Below are positions 49,257 through 58,714 of a DNA stretch of 64,000 nucleotides, in pieces; position 1 is the stretch's first letter; each line of letters begins with the position of its first letter. The stretch comes from Vreelandella sedimenti. Its GTDB lineage: Bacteria > Pseudomonadota > Gammaproteobacteria > Pseudomonadales > Halomonadaceae. The stretch spans positions 62,001 to 126,000 of the forward strand of contig NZ_JACCGK010000004.1 of assembly GCF_013416325.1 (NCBI RefSeq), in the 5' to 3' direction. Below the pieces are notes generated by a model. The model ran no database searches, was not told where the DNA came from, and saw nothing but the letters and a program-made list of their open reading frames with translations. The position numbers and the translations under genes were made by a program.

Positions 49257-50273
49257 GTGGTTAGCGACTCTTCATCCAAGCGGCTGACTATTTACGACCT
49301 GGCGAGGTTGGCAGAAACATCGCCCAGTACCGTCAGTGCTGTGCTCAACGGCACTTGGCAGCGCCGTCGCATCAGTAAGAAACTCGCCAGCAAAATTCTT
49401 TCGCTCGCCCAGTCGGAAGGCTACTCGGCCAACATGCAGGCCCGTGCCTTGCGGCGCGAGCGCTCAGGTATCATCGGTATGATTCTGCCGCTTTACGACA
49501 ACCGCTATTTCAGTTCGATAGCCCAACACTTCGAATCAGAAGCACGTCGACGGGGGCTGTTTGCGATTGTTTCGTGTACGAATCGAGATCCCAAGCAAGA
49601 GTGTGAAGCAGCCCGAATGATGCTGGCTTACCGTGTCGAGTGCCTGGTATGCACCGGCGCAACGGATCCGGATACGATTGCACAGATGTGTGCAGAGAGC
49701 GGCGTGCAAAGCATTAATCTCGACCTTCCTGGCAGTAAGGCCCCGTCGGTTATTTCCAATAACCGTGAGGGCGCGCGACAGCTTACCCATGCCATCCTCA
49801 ACCGCCTTACTGAAGAGAAGCGCAGTGATGATCCTGTGCTATTTATTGGCGGCCGTGATGAAGATCACAATACCCGCGAGCGTATTGCCGGCTTCAAGCA
49901 AGCGAGAGAGGAAGTGGGACTGGCGACGGCAGAAGAGAATATCCTCCCTTGCGATTATGCTGCCGATAAGGCCCAGGCTGCGCTGGAAACATACCTGCGT
50001 AATCGCTCTACTCTGCCCAGTGCTATGTTCGTCAACTCCACGATTTCTCTTGAGGGCATCGTTCGCGGGTTACAGCTAAATGGCTATTATCTAGATGACA
50101 TTATTTTTGGTTGTTTTGACTGGGATCCCCTTGCCGCTGCCTTTCATCCGCGTTTGATGATGGTTCGGCAAAATGTGATCGAGATGATCGACCGCGTCTT
50201 CGAGCTGATTGATACTCCACCGCGGGATCCGCAACTGCTCATAGAGGTTCAGCCAGAAATAATGGGTGTTTGA
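49257..50273 (+). CDS. LacI-family transcriptional regulator
   Basis: Sugar-responsive repressor or activator of 338 residues. The N-terminal helix-turn-helix is LTIYDLARLAETSPSTVSAVLNG, with hinge helix SANMQARALRRERSG and a periplasmic-binding-like effector domain (GMILPLYDNRYFSSIAQHFE). The GTG at 49257 follows AAGGAG by seven bases. It is divergent from the sugar importer, which it most probably controls through the palindromes in the shared gap. Confidence 0.93.
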   Translation: MVSDSSSKRLTIYDLARLAETSPSTVSAVLNGTWQRRRISKKLASKILSLAQSEGYSANMQARALRRERSGIIGMILPLYDNRYFSSIAQHFESEARRRGLFAIVSCTNRDPKQECEAARMMLAYRVECLVCTGATDPDTIAQMCAESGVQSINLDLPGSKAPSVISNNREGARQLTHAILNRLTEEKRSDDPVLFIGGRDEDHNTRERIAGFKQAREEVGLATAEENILPCDYAADKAQAALETYLRNRSTLPSAMFVNSTISLEGIVRGLQLNGYYLDDIIFGCFDWDPLAAAFHPRLMMVRQNVIEMIDRVFELIDTPPRDPQLLIEVQPEIMGV

Positions 50274-50367
50274 TGCGCTCTTTTGCACAGCACTTATTTA
50301 ATCGAATGAATAGGCTAGCCATTTAGGGCAATGCTTTATACACCGTTATTCACTACCAGGATGAAAC

Positions 50368-51246
50368 ATGGCCACTTCCAGCCGCGTACACAGCATGACC
50401 GCCTTTGCCCGCACCGAGCAGGCTGCCCCGTTTGGCACGCTGCAGGTGGAAATTCGCTCAGTGAATCAGCGTTATTTAGAGCCTCACTTCCGCCTGCACG
50501 AAAGCCTGCGTGACCTAGAGCCAGTGCTGCGTGAAGCGCTGCGCACCCGTTTAGCCCGTGGCAAAGTCGAGTGCAGTGTTCGCTTTGAGAGCGCCGAAAC
50601 CGCCCAAGCCCCCGCCGTTAACAGCGTTCGCCTAGCCGCCATTGCTGATGCGCTAACCGCCATACAGCAGCAAGTGCCCAGCGCCGTGCCACCCACCACG
50701 CTTGCGCTACTCAACCAGCCCGGTGTGATGGAAACCCAGCACCTTGACCAAGACGCTATAAAGGCCGCCGCCAAAGCGCTGTTTGATCAGGCGCTGAATG
50801 AGCTGATCGACGCCCGCGCCCGTGAAGGCGAAAAGCTCGCCGAGATGATCACCACCCGACTTACCGCCGTAAGTGAGCAGGTAGCCACCGTGCGTAGCTT
50901 GCTGCCGCAGATTTTAGAGCGCCAACGCGCCCAACTGCTGGAACGCTTGGAGGTTGCCAAAACTGAACTCGACCCGCAGCGCCTGGAAGCCGAACTGGTA
51001 CTGGTGGCGCAAAAAGCTGATGTGGATGAAGAGCTAGACCGCCTAACCACGCATATAGAAGAAGTGAGCCACCAGCTCGCCCAGAAAGGCCCCAAAGGCC
51101 GCCGTTTGGACTTCCTAATGCAGGAACTCAACCGCGAAGCCAACACGCTGTCGTCAAAATCCGTGGTCGCTGAGACGACCCGCTGCGCGGTGGAGTTGAA
51201 GGTGTTGATTGAGCAGATGCGGGAGCAGATTCAAAACATCGAATAG
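50368..51246 (+). CDS. yicC: YicC-family endoribonuclease
   Basis: Protein of 292 residues. The N-terminal half contains SMTAFARTEQ and VEIRSVNQRYLEPHFRL, and the C-terminal DUF1732 half ends GRRLDFLMQELNREANTLSSKS and VELKVLIEQMREQIQNIE, all diagnostic. YicC is reported as an RNA endonuclease acting on small RNAs. In Pseudomonas it sits between rph and gmk. Here an accessory block of about 10 kb separates it from gmk. Confidence 0.95.
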   Translation: MATSSRVHSMTAFARTEQAAPFGTLQVEIRSVNQRYLEPHFRLHESLRDLEPVLREALRTRLARGKVECSVRFESAETAQAPAVNSVRLAAIADALTAIQQQVPSAVPPTTLALLNQPGVMETQHLDQDAIKAAAKALFDQALNELIDARAREGEKLAEMITTRLTAVSEQVATVRSLLPQILERQRAQLLERLEVAKTELDPQRLEAELVLVAQKADVDEELDRLTTHIEEVSHQLAQKGPKGRRLDFLMQELNREANTLSSKSVVAETTRCAVELKVLIEQMREQIQNIE

Positions 51247-51707
51247 ATTTTTTACCCGTTCAAGAATGGCTAAAGAGCCCTGTTAGCCTACTGGCGGTTT
51301 ACTAGGCGGTGACCGGGTTGTCATGAGGTTAATCATCCAAAATACTATCCTTTTACACAGCACATGCGTGGGAGGTGTTACTGGGCAGGCTGGCTTTACG
51401 CTCGTGACCAGCACCTGCACGGTAGGTTTAAATCTACCAGTAGATATCGCTCAACCAGGCCACGGGACAGGCGCCAATAAGAATGGAGTGCGGAAATCAC
51501 CACTGGTCATCAATGCTTTAATAGTGCAGCGGACAAAGGTACTTACGGTTTTGACATCGGACAAGTTAAGAATGCGCTGCTGCGCTGAGCAATCTTGGTT
51601 TACGTCGATACTATCGACATAAAATAATAGGACTATATTCCCGATTATTCAGGAATTTCAGAATTATGAACCGAATAAAGAGAAGTTGTGCTTGATACTG
51701 ACATTAC
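51247..51707. other. Gene-free, AT-richer stretch between yicC and hipA
   Basis: No supportable gene is seen. The longest frame (51323-51622) has no ribosome site or recognisable motif. Visible features are a near-palindrome GGTAGGTTTAAATCTACC (51421-51438), a perfect palindrome GTCGATA-C-TATCGAC (51604-51618), and a lone copy of the HipB half-site (51630-51642). Base composition is A+T-richer than yicC, consistent with the edge of an acquired segment. Confidence 0.5.
51630..51642. promoter_or_regulatory. Isolated HipB half-site beyond the end of hipA
   Basis: GGACTATATTCCC is an exact copy of the half-site found four times upstream of hipB, here 66 bases past the hipA stop and without a partner arm. 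It may be a remnant border of the module or an extra binding site. Confidence 0.55.
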
Positions 51708-52958
51708 TCAAACATTAAAGGCTTCTTGCTTCAAAGTTTGCTCAGCTCGGCTGATCCCTAATCGCTGTGCAATCAATTGCCACTGTTTCACGGCATTTAA
51801 AACCTCATCGTAAATTTGCATTGCCTCGGTTTGCGTGAGCCTGAAGAAAGCTTGCACTTCAAAGGCTAGCTGGTAGTCAAGCGCGTTGTCTGCATCGGTA
51901 ATATTCAGGTGAAGGCCTTGCTTTCCTACAATGGGGTTTAAATCGTAAGCAGGTGATAGCTTCCAGCCCTTGTCAGTCAACAGAAAACCGTGATTACGCA
52001 AGTGGTCATCTGTGTTCGACACCGCAATGTTAAACACAATCCGTCGCCATAATTGGGCAAGATCAGCTTTTGTTTGTGCGCCCTGATTAGAGAGGAATTC
52101 TGCGATTTCAAGATAACTAGCACCGTGGGAATGCTCACCATCATAGTACTGGAGCTGCGTCATTGCGGATGAAAAATGTAGGCGTTTGTCACCCATCCGA
52201 TCAAAGCGCTTGGTCAAAAAGGTATGATGCTGAGTCGAGAATTTTCGGATCTCGCTTGGAAACATCTCAATACCGGCCGCTAATGCAAGCTCATAACACA
52301 CCATCTCCCACGCCCCGACATCAAAAGTGTCGTTTAAATTTGGAAATTTGGCTATCCACAGGTGATTTTGCTCGTCAGTAACACAGGCTTTTGGCCTTGC
52401 ACCGCCCAAAGAAGAGCCTGGAGAAATCAACATTTTTAACCACCGATAGTATTCATCACTGTCGATGTTATTGTCTTTTTCAATTTGGATGGCGGCATGC
52501 TCTAACTCGCGAAGCGCTGCCATGGGTGGCGCCGAAAATTCGGCATTGTTATCAAGAAAATGAGGTGAGTCTGGTCTTTTAAAGCGAATTCCACCCATGC
52601 GGTAGGAATCATGTACCCCAAGCAAATAATCGAGCTCCGTTAATCGATTACTCGGCCGAATACCTTTGCGATTTTCGATAGCCGCCCTGCGCTGCATCAG
52701 AATACGTCCCCAGTGATCTGGCGATGAATCTAAAAATGCACGAAAGTTTTTATCTGCTTCGTCATTGTGAAACTCACCGGCATGCAGAGTCAGCAAGGGG
52801 TCAATTTGCAAACAGTAGGGTGATTTTAAAAAAGTTCTGGCATAGGCAAAGCTAAATACGCCGCCACGACTTGAGTCACTATAAGCCAACAGACCAATTA
52901 ATAATGGTTGCTCAATGGGATGCCAATCCGCATAAACCTCTACCAACTCACGGCTCAT
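51708..52958 (-). CDS. hipA: HipA-type serine/threonine kinase toxin
   Basis: Toxin kinase of 416 residues. In E. coli HipA phosphorylates glutamyl-tRNA synthetase and induces dormancy. The P-loop-like autophosphorylation segment is SSLGGARPK (182-190). The catalytic segment is SNTDDHLRNHG with D317, and the magnesium ligand is D339 in SPAYDLNP. All key residues are present, so it is probably active. It overlaps the antitoxin gene by four bases. A+T content is higher than in core neighbours. The target may differ from E. coli. Confidence 0.9.
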   Translation of the reverse strand: MSRELVEVYADWHPIEQPLLIGLLAYSDSSRGGVFSFAYARTFLKSPYCLQIDPLLTLHAGEFHNDEADKNFRAFLDSSPDHWGRILMQRRAAIENRKGIRPSNRLTELDYLLGVHDSYRMGGIRFKRPDSPHFLDNNAEFSAPPMAALRELEHAAIQIEKDNNIDSDEYYRWLKMLISPGSSLGGARPKACVTDEQNHLWIAKFPNLNDTFDVGAWEMVCYELALAAGIEMFPSEIRKFSTQHHTFLTKRFDRMGDKRLHFSSAMTQLQYYDGEHSHGASYLEIAEFLSNQGAQTKADLAQLWRRIVFNIAVSNTDDHLRNHGFLLTDKGWKLSPAYDLNPIVGKQGLHLNITDADNALDYQLAFEVQAFFRLTQTEAMQIYDEVLNAVKQWQLIAQRLGISRAEQTLKQEAFNV

Positions 52959-53260
52959 TTTGAACCTTCCAGAAGTTTGATGTTTTGCAGTTTGATGCCT
53001 AGCTCGTCATGTGCGGCCACTTCAGAGAAGTTACTTTCCATGCCCAACACAGCCATAATTTTCAAATAGGTGCCAATTGCCACACCAGGATCGCCAGCGA
53101 ACACCTTGTTCACGGTTTTATGATCAAAACCTGTTCGCTCGCAGAGCATTTTTTTGGTCAACCCTCGTCGCTTCATTGCTAGCAACAAATCCTCACCAAA
53201 ATGAGTGAGAATTTTGCGCTGCTTTGGAAACAGCACACTGTGTAAATTCCGCTTTGCCAT
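52955..53260 (-). CDS. hipB: HipB-like XRE-family antitoxin/repressor
   Basis: DNA-binding antitoxin of 101 residues with helix-turn-helix MLCERTGFDHKTVNKVFAGDPGVAIGTYLKI split around the recognition helix (about 38-68). It neutralises HipA and represses the operon. Its ATG (53260) is 17 bases from the first palindromic operator. The order antitoxin then toxin is the classical one. Confidence 0.88.
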   Translation of the reverse strand: MAKRNLHSVLFPKQRKILTHFGEDLLLAMKRRGLTKKMLCERTGFDHKTVNKVFAGDPGVAIGTYLKIMAVLGMESNFSEVAAHDELGIKLQNIKLLEGSK

Positions 53261-53276
53261 ACAATCACCAATGAAG

Positions 53277-53400
53277 GGACTATATTCCCATTTTTAAAGA
53301 TGTAATGGGAATATAGTCCATCTTTTAAAATTAGCAAATCGATGCACGTAAAGTAAGGACTATATTCCCATCTTTTGTATAATTGTGGGAATATAGTCCT
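53277..53400 (-). promoter_or_regulatory. Twin palindromic operators of hipBA
   Basis: Operator 1 is GGACTATATTCCCAT (53277-53291) with its exact complement at 53305-53319, 13 bases apart. Operator 2 is AGGACTATATTCCCA (53356-53370) with its complement at 53386-53400, 15 bases apart. All four arms share GGACTATATTCCC. They cover the expected hipB promoter. The rest of the gap up to 53648 shows no gene or motif I can support. Confidence 0.9.
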
Positions 53401-53648
53401 AGTTTTAAGTGCTCCAGCTTTGATTGATAGCGTCGTGCAAATACCAGTCACGGGCTTGAGCATTTTCCACCCGAAGCAAAGTGAGGTAGTGAGTCCAGCT
53501 CAATTCGGTACGCACTGCGTTCCGTTTTGGAAAGCTTTGATATCACTAGCGCATATTGCGCAAGTTGGTGACATCAAACTTTTGTCCAGACAATCGGTGA
53601 ACTGGGCAAGAGCGGTTCTTGTTTGCCATTGATGGAGAACTCTACCCT

Positions 53649-54021
53649 ATGCCCATCCTACGCCACTTCACGTTAGCCCTGCTGCTCGCTGTGTTGAGCA
53701 TATTCTCGACCACTGCCCAGGCAAACGACGCCACTTGGCAAGCACTCCAAGAAGGCGGCTTGGTGATTCTCATGCGCCACTCCCTGGCCCCAGGCATTGG
53801 TGACCCGCCGGAATTTGAGCGTGGCCGCTGCGAGACTCAGCGCAACCTTCCAAGAGCAGATTGCCGCATGGCAGGGGCCGGGTAATTTGCTGCTGGTCAC
53901 CCACCAGGTCAATATCACCGCACTGATGGGGGGCGGCGTTGGTTCGGGGGAGATGATCGTGGTGCGTCCAGTGGATGAATCGTTGCAGGTCGTGGGGCGG
54001 TTAAGCGTTAGCGGCCAATAA
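53649..54021 (+). pseudogene. Decayed histidine-phosphatase-superfamily gene
   Basis: The N-terminal part (to about 53850) has a signal peptide ending TTAQAND and the catalytic LVILMRHSLAPG. The C-terminal part (about 53850-54021), in the +1 frame, has the second histidine segment LLLVTHQVNITAL and ends RLSVSGQ. In intact relatives these are joined by roughly 90 more residues. An internal deletion with frameshift near CETQRNLP is therefore likely. It lies at the edge of the hipBA module. Confidence 0.8.
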
Positions 54022-54083
54022 TTTGCTTCTTATCCGCATGAGACTTTATAAAGTAAAAAAACGATATAGATTAGGAATTATTT

Positions 54084-55124
54084 ATGAAAGCCGTTGTTTT
54101 TGAGCAATTTTCCGCCCCACCACAGATCCAGCAACTGCCTGATCCCACCCCTGAGCCGCATGGCGTTGTTGTGAAGGTGATGGCGAATGGGGTGTGCCGC
54201 AGCGACTGGCATGGCTGGGTGGGGCACGATACCGATATTCAACTTCCCCATGTGCCGGGCCATGAGCTTTCCGGCGTAGTCGAAGCTGTGGGTAAAGACG
54301 TAAAAAAGTGGCGCATTGGCGACCGCGTCACGGTTCCATTCGTTGGCGGTTGCGGTACTTGCCCTGAGTGCCACTCTGGCAACCACCAGGTGTGCGATAG
54401 CCAGTTTCAGCCGGGTTTCACGCACTGGGGCTCCTTTGCTGAGTATGTGAGTATTCACTACGCCGATGTCAATTTGGTCGCGCTGCCCGAGACGCTCGAC
54501 TTCGCAACGGCAGCCAGCTTGGGTTGTCGTTTCGTCACTTCATTTCGGGCGGTAGTGGATCAAGGCAAAACATCGGCAGGGCAGTGGGTGGCTGTCCACG
54601 GCTGCGGTGGGGTTGGCCTCTCTGCCGTGATGATTGCCAACGCCGTCGGTGCCAACGTGGTGGCCATCGATATTTCGGAAGAGGCGCTTGATCTGGCTCG
54701 CCAACTGGGTGCCACTGCCACCGTGAATGCTGCCAAGGTACCCAATGTGGTCGAAGCGGTTGCGGAGATAACCCGGGGAGGTGCTCACGTATCGCTGGAT
54801 GCGCTGGGCCACCCGACGACCTGCTTTAACTCCATCAGCAATCTGCGTAAACGTGGTAAGCATGTCCAGGTCGGGTTGATGTTGGCCGAGAACAGCACAC
54901 CCGCCATTCCCATGAGCAAGGTCATTGCCCATGAGCTTGAAATACTGGGTAGCCACGGCATGCAGGCCCACCGTTATGACGCCATGCTGGCGATGATCAA
55001 GTCTGGAAAGCTGGCGCCTGAAAAGCTTATCGGCAAACGAATCACTCTTGAGCAGTCGATTGATGCGCTGATGAACATGGATAAATTTGAAGGGGCGGGT
55101 GTGACGGTGGTCACGAAGTTCTGA
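54084..55124 (+). CDS. Zinc-dependent alcohol dehydrogenase
   Basis: Medium-chain NAD(P)-dependent dehydrogenase of 346 residues. The catalytic zinc ligands are in [11 protein letters not shown] and VPGHELSG. The structural zinc cysteines are in [15 protein letters not shown], and the dinucleotide motif is [10 protein letters not shown]. Its substrate is unknown, and the sequence is of the broad-range alcohol dehydrogenase type. It is a single gene between the decayed phosphatase and the pirin gene. Confidence 0.92.
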   Translation: MKAVVFEQFSAPPQIQQLPDPTPEPHGVVVKVMANGVCRSDWHGWVGHDTDIQLPHVPGHELSGVVEAVGKDVKKWRIGDRVTVPFVGGCGTCPECHSGNHQVCDSQFQPGFTHWGSFAEYVSIHYADVNLVALPETLDFATAASLGCRFVTSFRAVVDQGKTSAGQWVAVHGCGGVGLSAVMIANAVGANVVAIDISEEALDLARQLGATATVNAAKVPNVVEAVAEITRGGAHVSLDALGHPTTCFNSISNLRKRGKHVQVGLMLAENSTPAIPMSKVIAHELEILGSHGMQAHRYDAMLAMIKSGKLAPEKLIGKRITLEQSIDALMNMDKFEGAGVTVVTKF

Positions 55125-55237
55125 GGAAACCGCTGAGATTTTAGATAACAATTTCCTTCAATGAAACGGGGCAAATTATTCGCTCCTCATCTGCTGCCGT
55201 AGGTTTTACGCTGGGCGGTATTGATAAGGAGTCAGTT

Positions 55238-56113
55238 ATGCCATCAGATACTAACCAAACAGTGCGCCGGGTGATCGCTCAGCATCCGGCCAAGCGCGAT
55301 GATATCGGCGATTTAGTTACTCGTCGGCCACTACCGGGGCCGCAGCTTGAACAGCTCGATCCGTTTCTGTTTCTCAACCATCACGGCCCGCAGACCTATC
55401 CGACCAATAACCGTGGCCTGCCGTTTGGCCCGCACCCGCACCGGGGCTTTGAAACGGTCACCTTTATTTTGGAAGGCTCGTTGGCCCACGCCGATAGCGC
55501 TAAGCATCAAAGCGTGATCAACGCGGGCGGCGTGCAGTGGATGACCGCGGGTAGCGGTATTGTGCATGCGGAAATTTCGCCGCCCGAGTTTTTGCGCGAA
55601 GGTGGCCCGCTGGAAATTCTGCAGCTGTGGGTCAACCTGCCGTCGCGCTTGAAAATGAGCGAGCCGCGCTACGTAGGGCTGCAACAGGCAGACATACCTG
55701 CCATCGCTTTACCCGGCGGCGGTGAGCTGAACCTGATTGCCGGTGAGTGGCAGGATCGTGCTGGCCCTATCGAGACGCTCACAGGTGTGTTTATGTCGAC
55801 GCTGAGGTTGCCTGCCGGTAGCCAGGAACAGTTACCCGTAGCACCTGGGCGGCAGGTGTTTCTCTACGTGGTGGATGGCGATGTCACCGTAGGTGGCGAG
55901 CCCGTTAAGGCCCATCATCTGATTGAAGTGGATCGCGATGGTGATAGCCTCGACATCGAAGCTAACAGCGACGCGCGCCTGCTGTTTGGCCATGGCGAGG
56001 TGATCGATGAGCCGGTCTATTCCCACGGCCCCTTTGTAATGACGACCCGCGAAGAAATCGTTCAGGCGGTCGACGACTATCAGAACGGTAAGTTTGGCGG
56101 GCTGGATGCTTAG
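55238..56113 (+). CDS. Pirin-family protein (quercetinase-like)
   Basis: Double-cupin iron-binding protein of 291 residues. The metal ligands sit in FGPHPHRGFETV and GSGIVHAEISP, and the C-terminal cupin ends near LLFGHGEVIDEPVYSHGPFVM. Bacterial pirins include quercetin dioxygenases and modulators of pyruvate dehydrogenase. The role here is unknown. It is convergent with the glycosylase gene, with only three bases between stops. Confidence 0.92.
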   Translation: MPSDTNQTVRRVIAQHPAKRDDIGDLVTRRPLPGPQLEQLDPFLFLNHHGPQTYPTNNRGLPFGPHPHRGFETVTFILEGSLAHADSAKHQSVINAGGVQWMTAGSGIVHAEISPPEFLREGGPLEILQLWVNLPSRLKMSEPRYVGLQQADIPAIALPGGGELNLIAGEWQDRAGPIETLTGVFMSTLRLPAGSQEQLPVAPGRQVFLYVVDGDVTVGGEPVKAHHLIEVDRDGDSLDIEANSDARLLFGHGEVIDEPVYSHGPFVMTTREEIVQAVDDYQNGKFGGLDA

Positions 56114-56116
56114 TAT

Positions 56117-56743
56117 TTAAAGCGGCTCGCCGCGATAGTAGTGCCACAGAAACAGCGAACCCACGCTGCGCCAGGGCGACCAGTGCTCCACCAACTGGCG
56201 GGCCTGTTTAGGCGTGGGTTTATCGTCCATGCCTTTTAAGCGGCCAAGCGCAACCCGCAGAGCTAGATCATCGGCAGGAAAGATATCTGGGCGTTGCAGC
56301 GAGAACATCAGATAGATCTCAGCACTCCAACGGCCAAAGCCGCGTAGCTCGGTAATCGCGGCAATGGCTTCATCATCGCTTAGCTGTTCAAGCCCCACGG
56401 CGCTAAAAGTGCCTGCCAACTCTGCTTCTGCCAGCCCTTTAGCGTACTCGATCTTGCGCCAGGAAAGCCCCGCATCGCGCAGCGCTTGGCCCTCTATCTC
56501 TATTACCGCTTTAGCGTGAAGCTCGGGCAGCAGTGTATTTACACGACCCATAATCGCGCGAGCCGCTTCGGTAGATAGTTGCTGGCTAACGATAGTCGAG
56601 AAGAACGTCGCAAAGCCTTTATCACGCTCGCGAGGCGAGGGCGCTCCGACTAGCGGTAGGGCGCGGGCGATATCGGGGTCAGCCTTGGCGAGTTCAGCCA
56701 TGGCGTGTTCAATCGTGTTAAAAGATGGGGTATCAGCTGGCAT
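56117..56743 (-). CDS. AlkA-like DNA-3-methyladenine glycosylase
   Basis: HhH-GPD base-excision glycosylase of 208 residues. The helix-hairpin-helix ELRGFGRWSAEIYLM is followed by the catalytic aspartate in FPADDLAL. The N-terminal AlkA domain is missing, as in short MagIII/Mag2-type enzymes. Its promoter overlaps the first of three TGAGYA-N6-TGCNCA operators upstream of the neighbouring hipA-like gene, so its expression may respond to that regulator. Confidence 0.88.
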   Translation of the reverse strand: MPADTPSFNTIEHAMAELAKADPDIARALPLVGAPSPRERDKGFATFFSTIVSQQLSTEAARAIMGRVNTLLPELHAKAVIEIEGQALRDAGLSWRKIEYAKGLAEAELAGTFSAVGLEQLSDDEAIAAITELRGFGRWSAEIYLMFSLQRPDIFPADDLALRVALGRLKGMDDKPTPKQARQLVEHWSPWRSVGSLFLWHYYRGEPL

Positions 56744-56761
56744 TATTACTCCTGGTTAAAA

Positions 56762-56862
56762 TGAGTATTATATTGCTCACTAATTGAGTTTTTATATATT
56801 TATGAGTATTAAAATGCACATTCAGGAACCTTGGGCTACACTATTGAGCATTAAGCTGCTCA
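56762..56862. promoter_or_regulatory. Three-operator array upstream of the second hip module
   Basis: Three copies of TGAGYA-TTANNN-TGCNCA occur: 56762-56779 (TGAGTA/TGCTCA), 56803-56820 (TGAGTA/TGCACA) and 56845-56862 (TGAGCA/TGCTCA, a perfect dyad). The starts are 41 and 42 bases apart, about four helical turns, so bound dimers would face the same side. A further TGCTCA lies at 56872. The XRE protein encoded at 58234 is the likely ligand. Confidence 0.75.
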
Positions 56863-56893
56863 GTTATTAACTGCTCAATTAAGGTGTCCCACG

Positions 56894-58237
56894 TTGCTAA
56901 CCATCCAGACATTTCATCATGGCCAGTGGCACGATGCCGCTGAGCTGGTGATTGAGCACCCAGAGCAAGGTCGTCGAGGACCTGCGCGTATGGGCTATAT
57001 CACCGATTATGCCCTTGAATGGCTGGATCGCGATGATGAGCATGCTTGCAGCCTGCTTTTGCCGATTGAACTCATGAATACTCATCAATCGCCACGCTGG
57101 TTCGCTTTTTTAGACGATATCATGCCTTCTGGGGCCAGCCGCCGTTACTGGGTCGCGCAGTTGGGGATATCGGCGCTTACTGAGGCTGAACAAGATTACG
57201 CCCTATTGGCTAAAGGGACGATTGCTCCGGTGGGTAATTTACGTATTAAAGAGGCCCTTCCCGAGCGCCCAGTAGGTAGCACGCTAGAGCAGCAGCGCTT
57301 TGCCTTACGTGATGTTGTGGATCGAGATAGCGATTTTCTTGCTTATGCGCAGCAAATGGGAGCCGCTGGGGGTGGTGCGACCGGAGCTGGCGGTGAAGCG
57401 CCTAAGCTACTGCTACGCTGTTCGCCAAACGATCAGGTCTGGATCGATACCTATCAGGATGACCCGGCGAATACCGACCAGCACTATCTGGTGAAATTTC
57501 CTCGCGGCCAGCGCACCGAGCTTGATAACAATATCCTTCGCGCCGAATACCATTTCTATCATGAGCTGGCGTCACTCGGCATAGCGACGATCGACACTCA
57601 AAGGATGCGGCTACTGGAAGGCGAGCGCTATCCATCGCTGTGGTTGCCCCGCTTTGATGTTGATTACCCCGCTGGGAAGCGAACGCTGTATGGGCTGGAG
57701 TCGGTTTATTCCGCGATGAAGCGTCAGCCGGGAAGCTTCTTAAACCATTTTGACGTGATTGAGGCACTGGTTGGCCTGTTGAGCCAGCAATACCGCGTTC
57801 GCGAGTTAGGAGGTCATTTTGATACGTCGCGTTTCGTGAGCGAGTGGGTGAAACGTGATCTGCTTAATGTTGCTTTTGCCAACAGCGATAACCATGGTCG
57901 CAATACGGCGCTGTTGAAAACGCCTCTGGGAATCTGGCTGGCGCCAGTCTACGATTTTGCGCCCATGAAGGCTGACCCAGAAGGCATTATTCGCACCACC
58001 ACTTGGGGCGCGCCGTTTGAAGAGGGCCCTGAATTCAACTGGGTCGCCATTGCGAAGAACTTAAATGCCTATGTGCCCCCCGAACAACTGATGGCAGAGC
58101 TAAAAGCGCTGGGGAGTCAGTTAGTCGGGCTAAAAGAACGACTTGCTGCGCGGGGAGTGCCGGAAGCGTTGCTAGCATCGAATGCGGTGGGGTTGAATTA
58201 TCTGGATGCTAAGCTGCGCCGCTGGGGGCTGGTATGA
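56894..58237 (+). CDS. HipA-domain kinase toxin of reversed-order module
   Basis: HipA-like kinase of 447 residues, distant from the first copy. It has a Gly-rich P-loop GGGATGAGGEAPK (159-171), catalytic NSDNHGRN with D332, and metal ligand D354 in APVYDFAPM. Translation starts at TTG 56894, seven bases after AAGGTG. The antitoxin-like gene follows with a four-base overlap, the opposite of the classical hipBA order. Active-site residues are intact. Its target is unknown. Confidence 0.87.
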   Translation: MLTIQTFHHGQWHDAAELVIEHPEQGRRGPARMGYITDYALEWLDRDDEHACSLLLPIELMNTHQSPRWFAFLDDIMPSGASRRYWVAQLGISALTEAEQDYALLAKGTIAPVGNLRIKEALPERPVGSTLEQQRFALRDVVDRDSDFLAYAQQMGAAGGGATGAGGEAPKLLLRCSPNDQVWIDTYQDDPANTDQHYLVKFPRGQRTELDNNILRAEYHFYHELASLGIATIDTQRMRLLEGERYPSLWLPRFDVDYPAGKRTLYGLESVYSAMKRQPGSFLNHFDVIEALVGLLSQQYRVRELGGHFDTSRFVSEWVKRDLLNVAFANSDNHGRNTALLKTPLGIWLAPVYDFAPMKADPEGIIRTTTWGAPFEEGPEFNWVAIAKNLNAYVPPEQLMAELKALGSQLVGLKERLAARGVPEALLASNAVGLNYLDAKLRRWGLV

Positions 58238-58554
58238 AACGCAAAGAACTCTCTAGCATTGAGCGCGAGGCACTACTTATGGCGCTATTGTCCCAGCTGC
58301 TGCGGGAAGAGATCAGCTCAGGGCAGGTGCTGCGTCAACTACGCCGCGAAGTGTTGGGAATGTCGCAGACACAATATGCCGAGTTGGTGGGTATCAGTCG
58401 CCGCACCTTGTCTGATCTGGAAGCCGATAAGGCAAGCCCTACACTGGCGCTGTTAAACCAAGTATTCCACCCCTTGGGTATGCAAACCGGCTTGGTGCCG
58501 CGTAACCGTCGTCTGCGTGAGCGGTTGCTTTCAGTGGAACCCCCTAGCGCCTGA
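58234..58554 (+). CDS. XRE-family regulator, HipB-like antitoxin of reversed-order module
   Basis: Protein of 106 residues with an N-terminal helical segment and a clear helix-turn-helix, MSQTQYAELVGISRRTLSDLE (about 47-67, read in two pieces), then SPTLALLNQVF. It starts at the ATGA overlap with the HipA-like kinase. It probably binds and restrains the kinase and represses the operon through the three-site array at 56762-56862. Confidence 0.85.
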   Translation: MKRKELSSIEREALLMALLSQLLREEISSGQVLRQLRREVLGMSQTQYAELVGISRRTLSDLEADKASPTLALLNQVFHPLGMQTGLVPRNRRLRERLLSVEPPSA

Positions 58555-58714
58555 CCGCCAAACACCGTATCCAAACATTTCCAATTCAGCCAAACTTAAC
58601 TATTGAGTTTGCACGCTAACTTTTTAAACGCAGCATGTTTCTACTTTCGTCTAATCCTGCGATCATTTAGCGCTAATCGAGATGCCAACAGGGTGGTATC
58701 CCAAGGAGTTAAAC

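Noticed and set aside
51323..51622. 99-residue open frame between yicC and hipA
   Set aside because: No ribosome site, no recognisable motif and odd composition. It is treated as non-coding.
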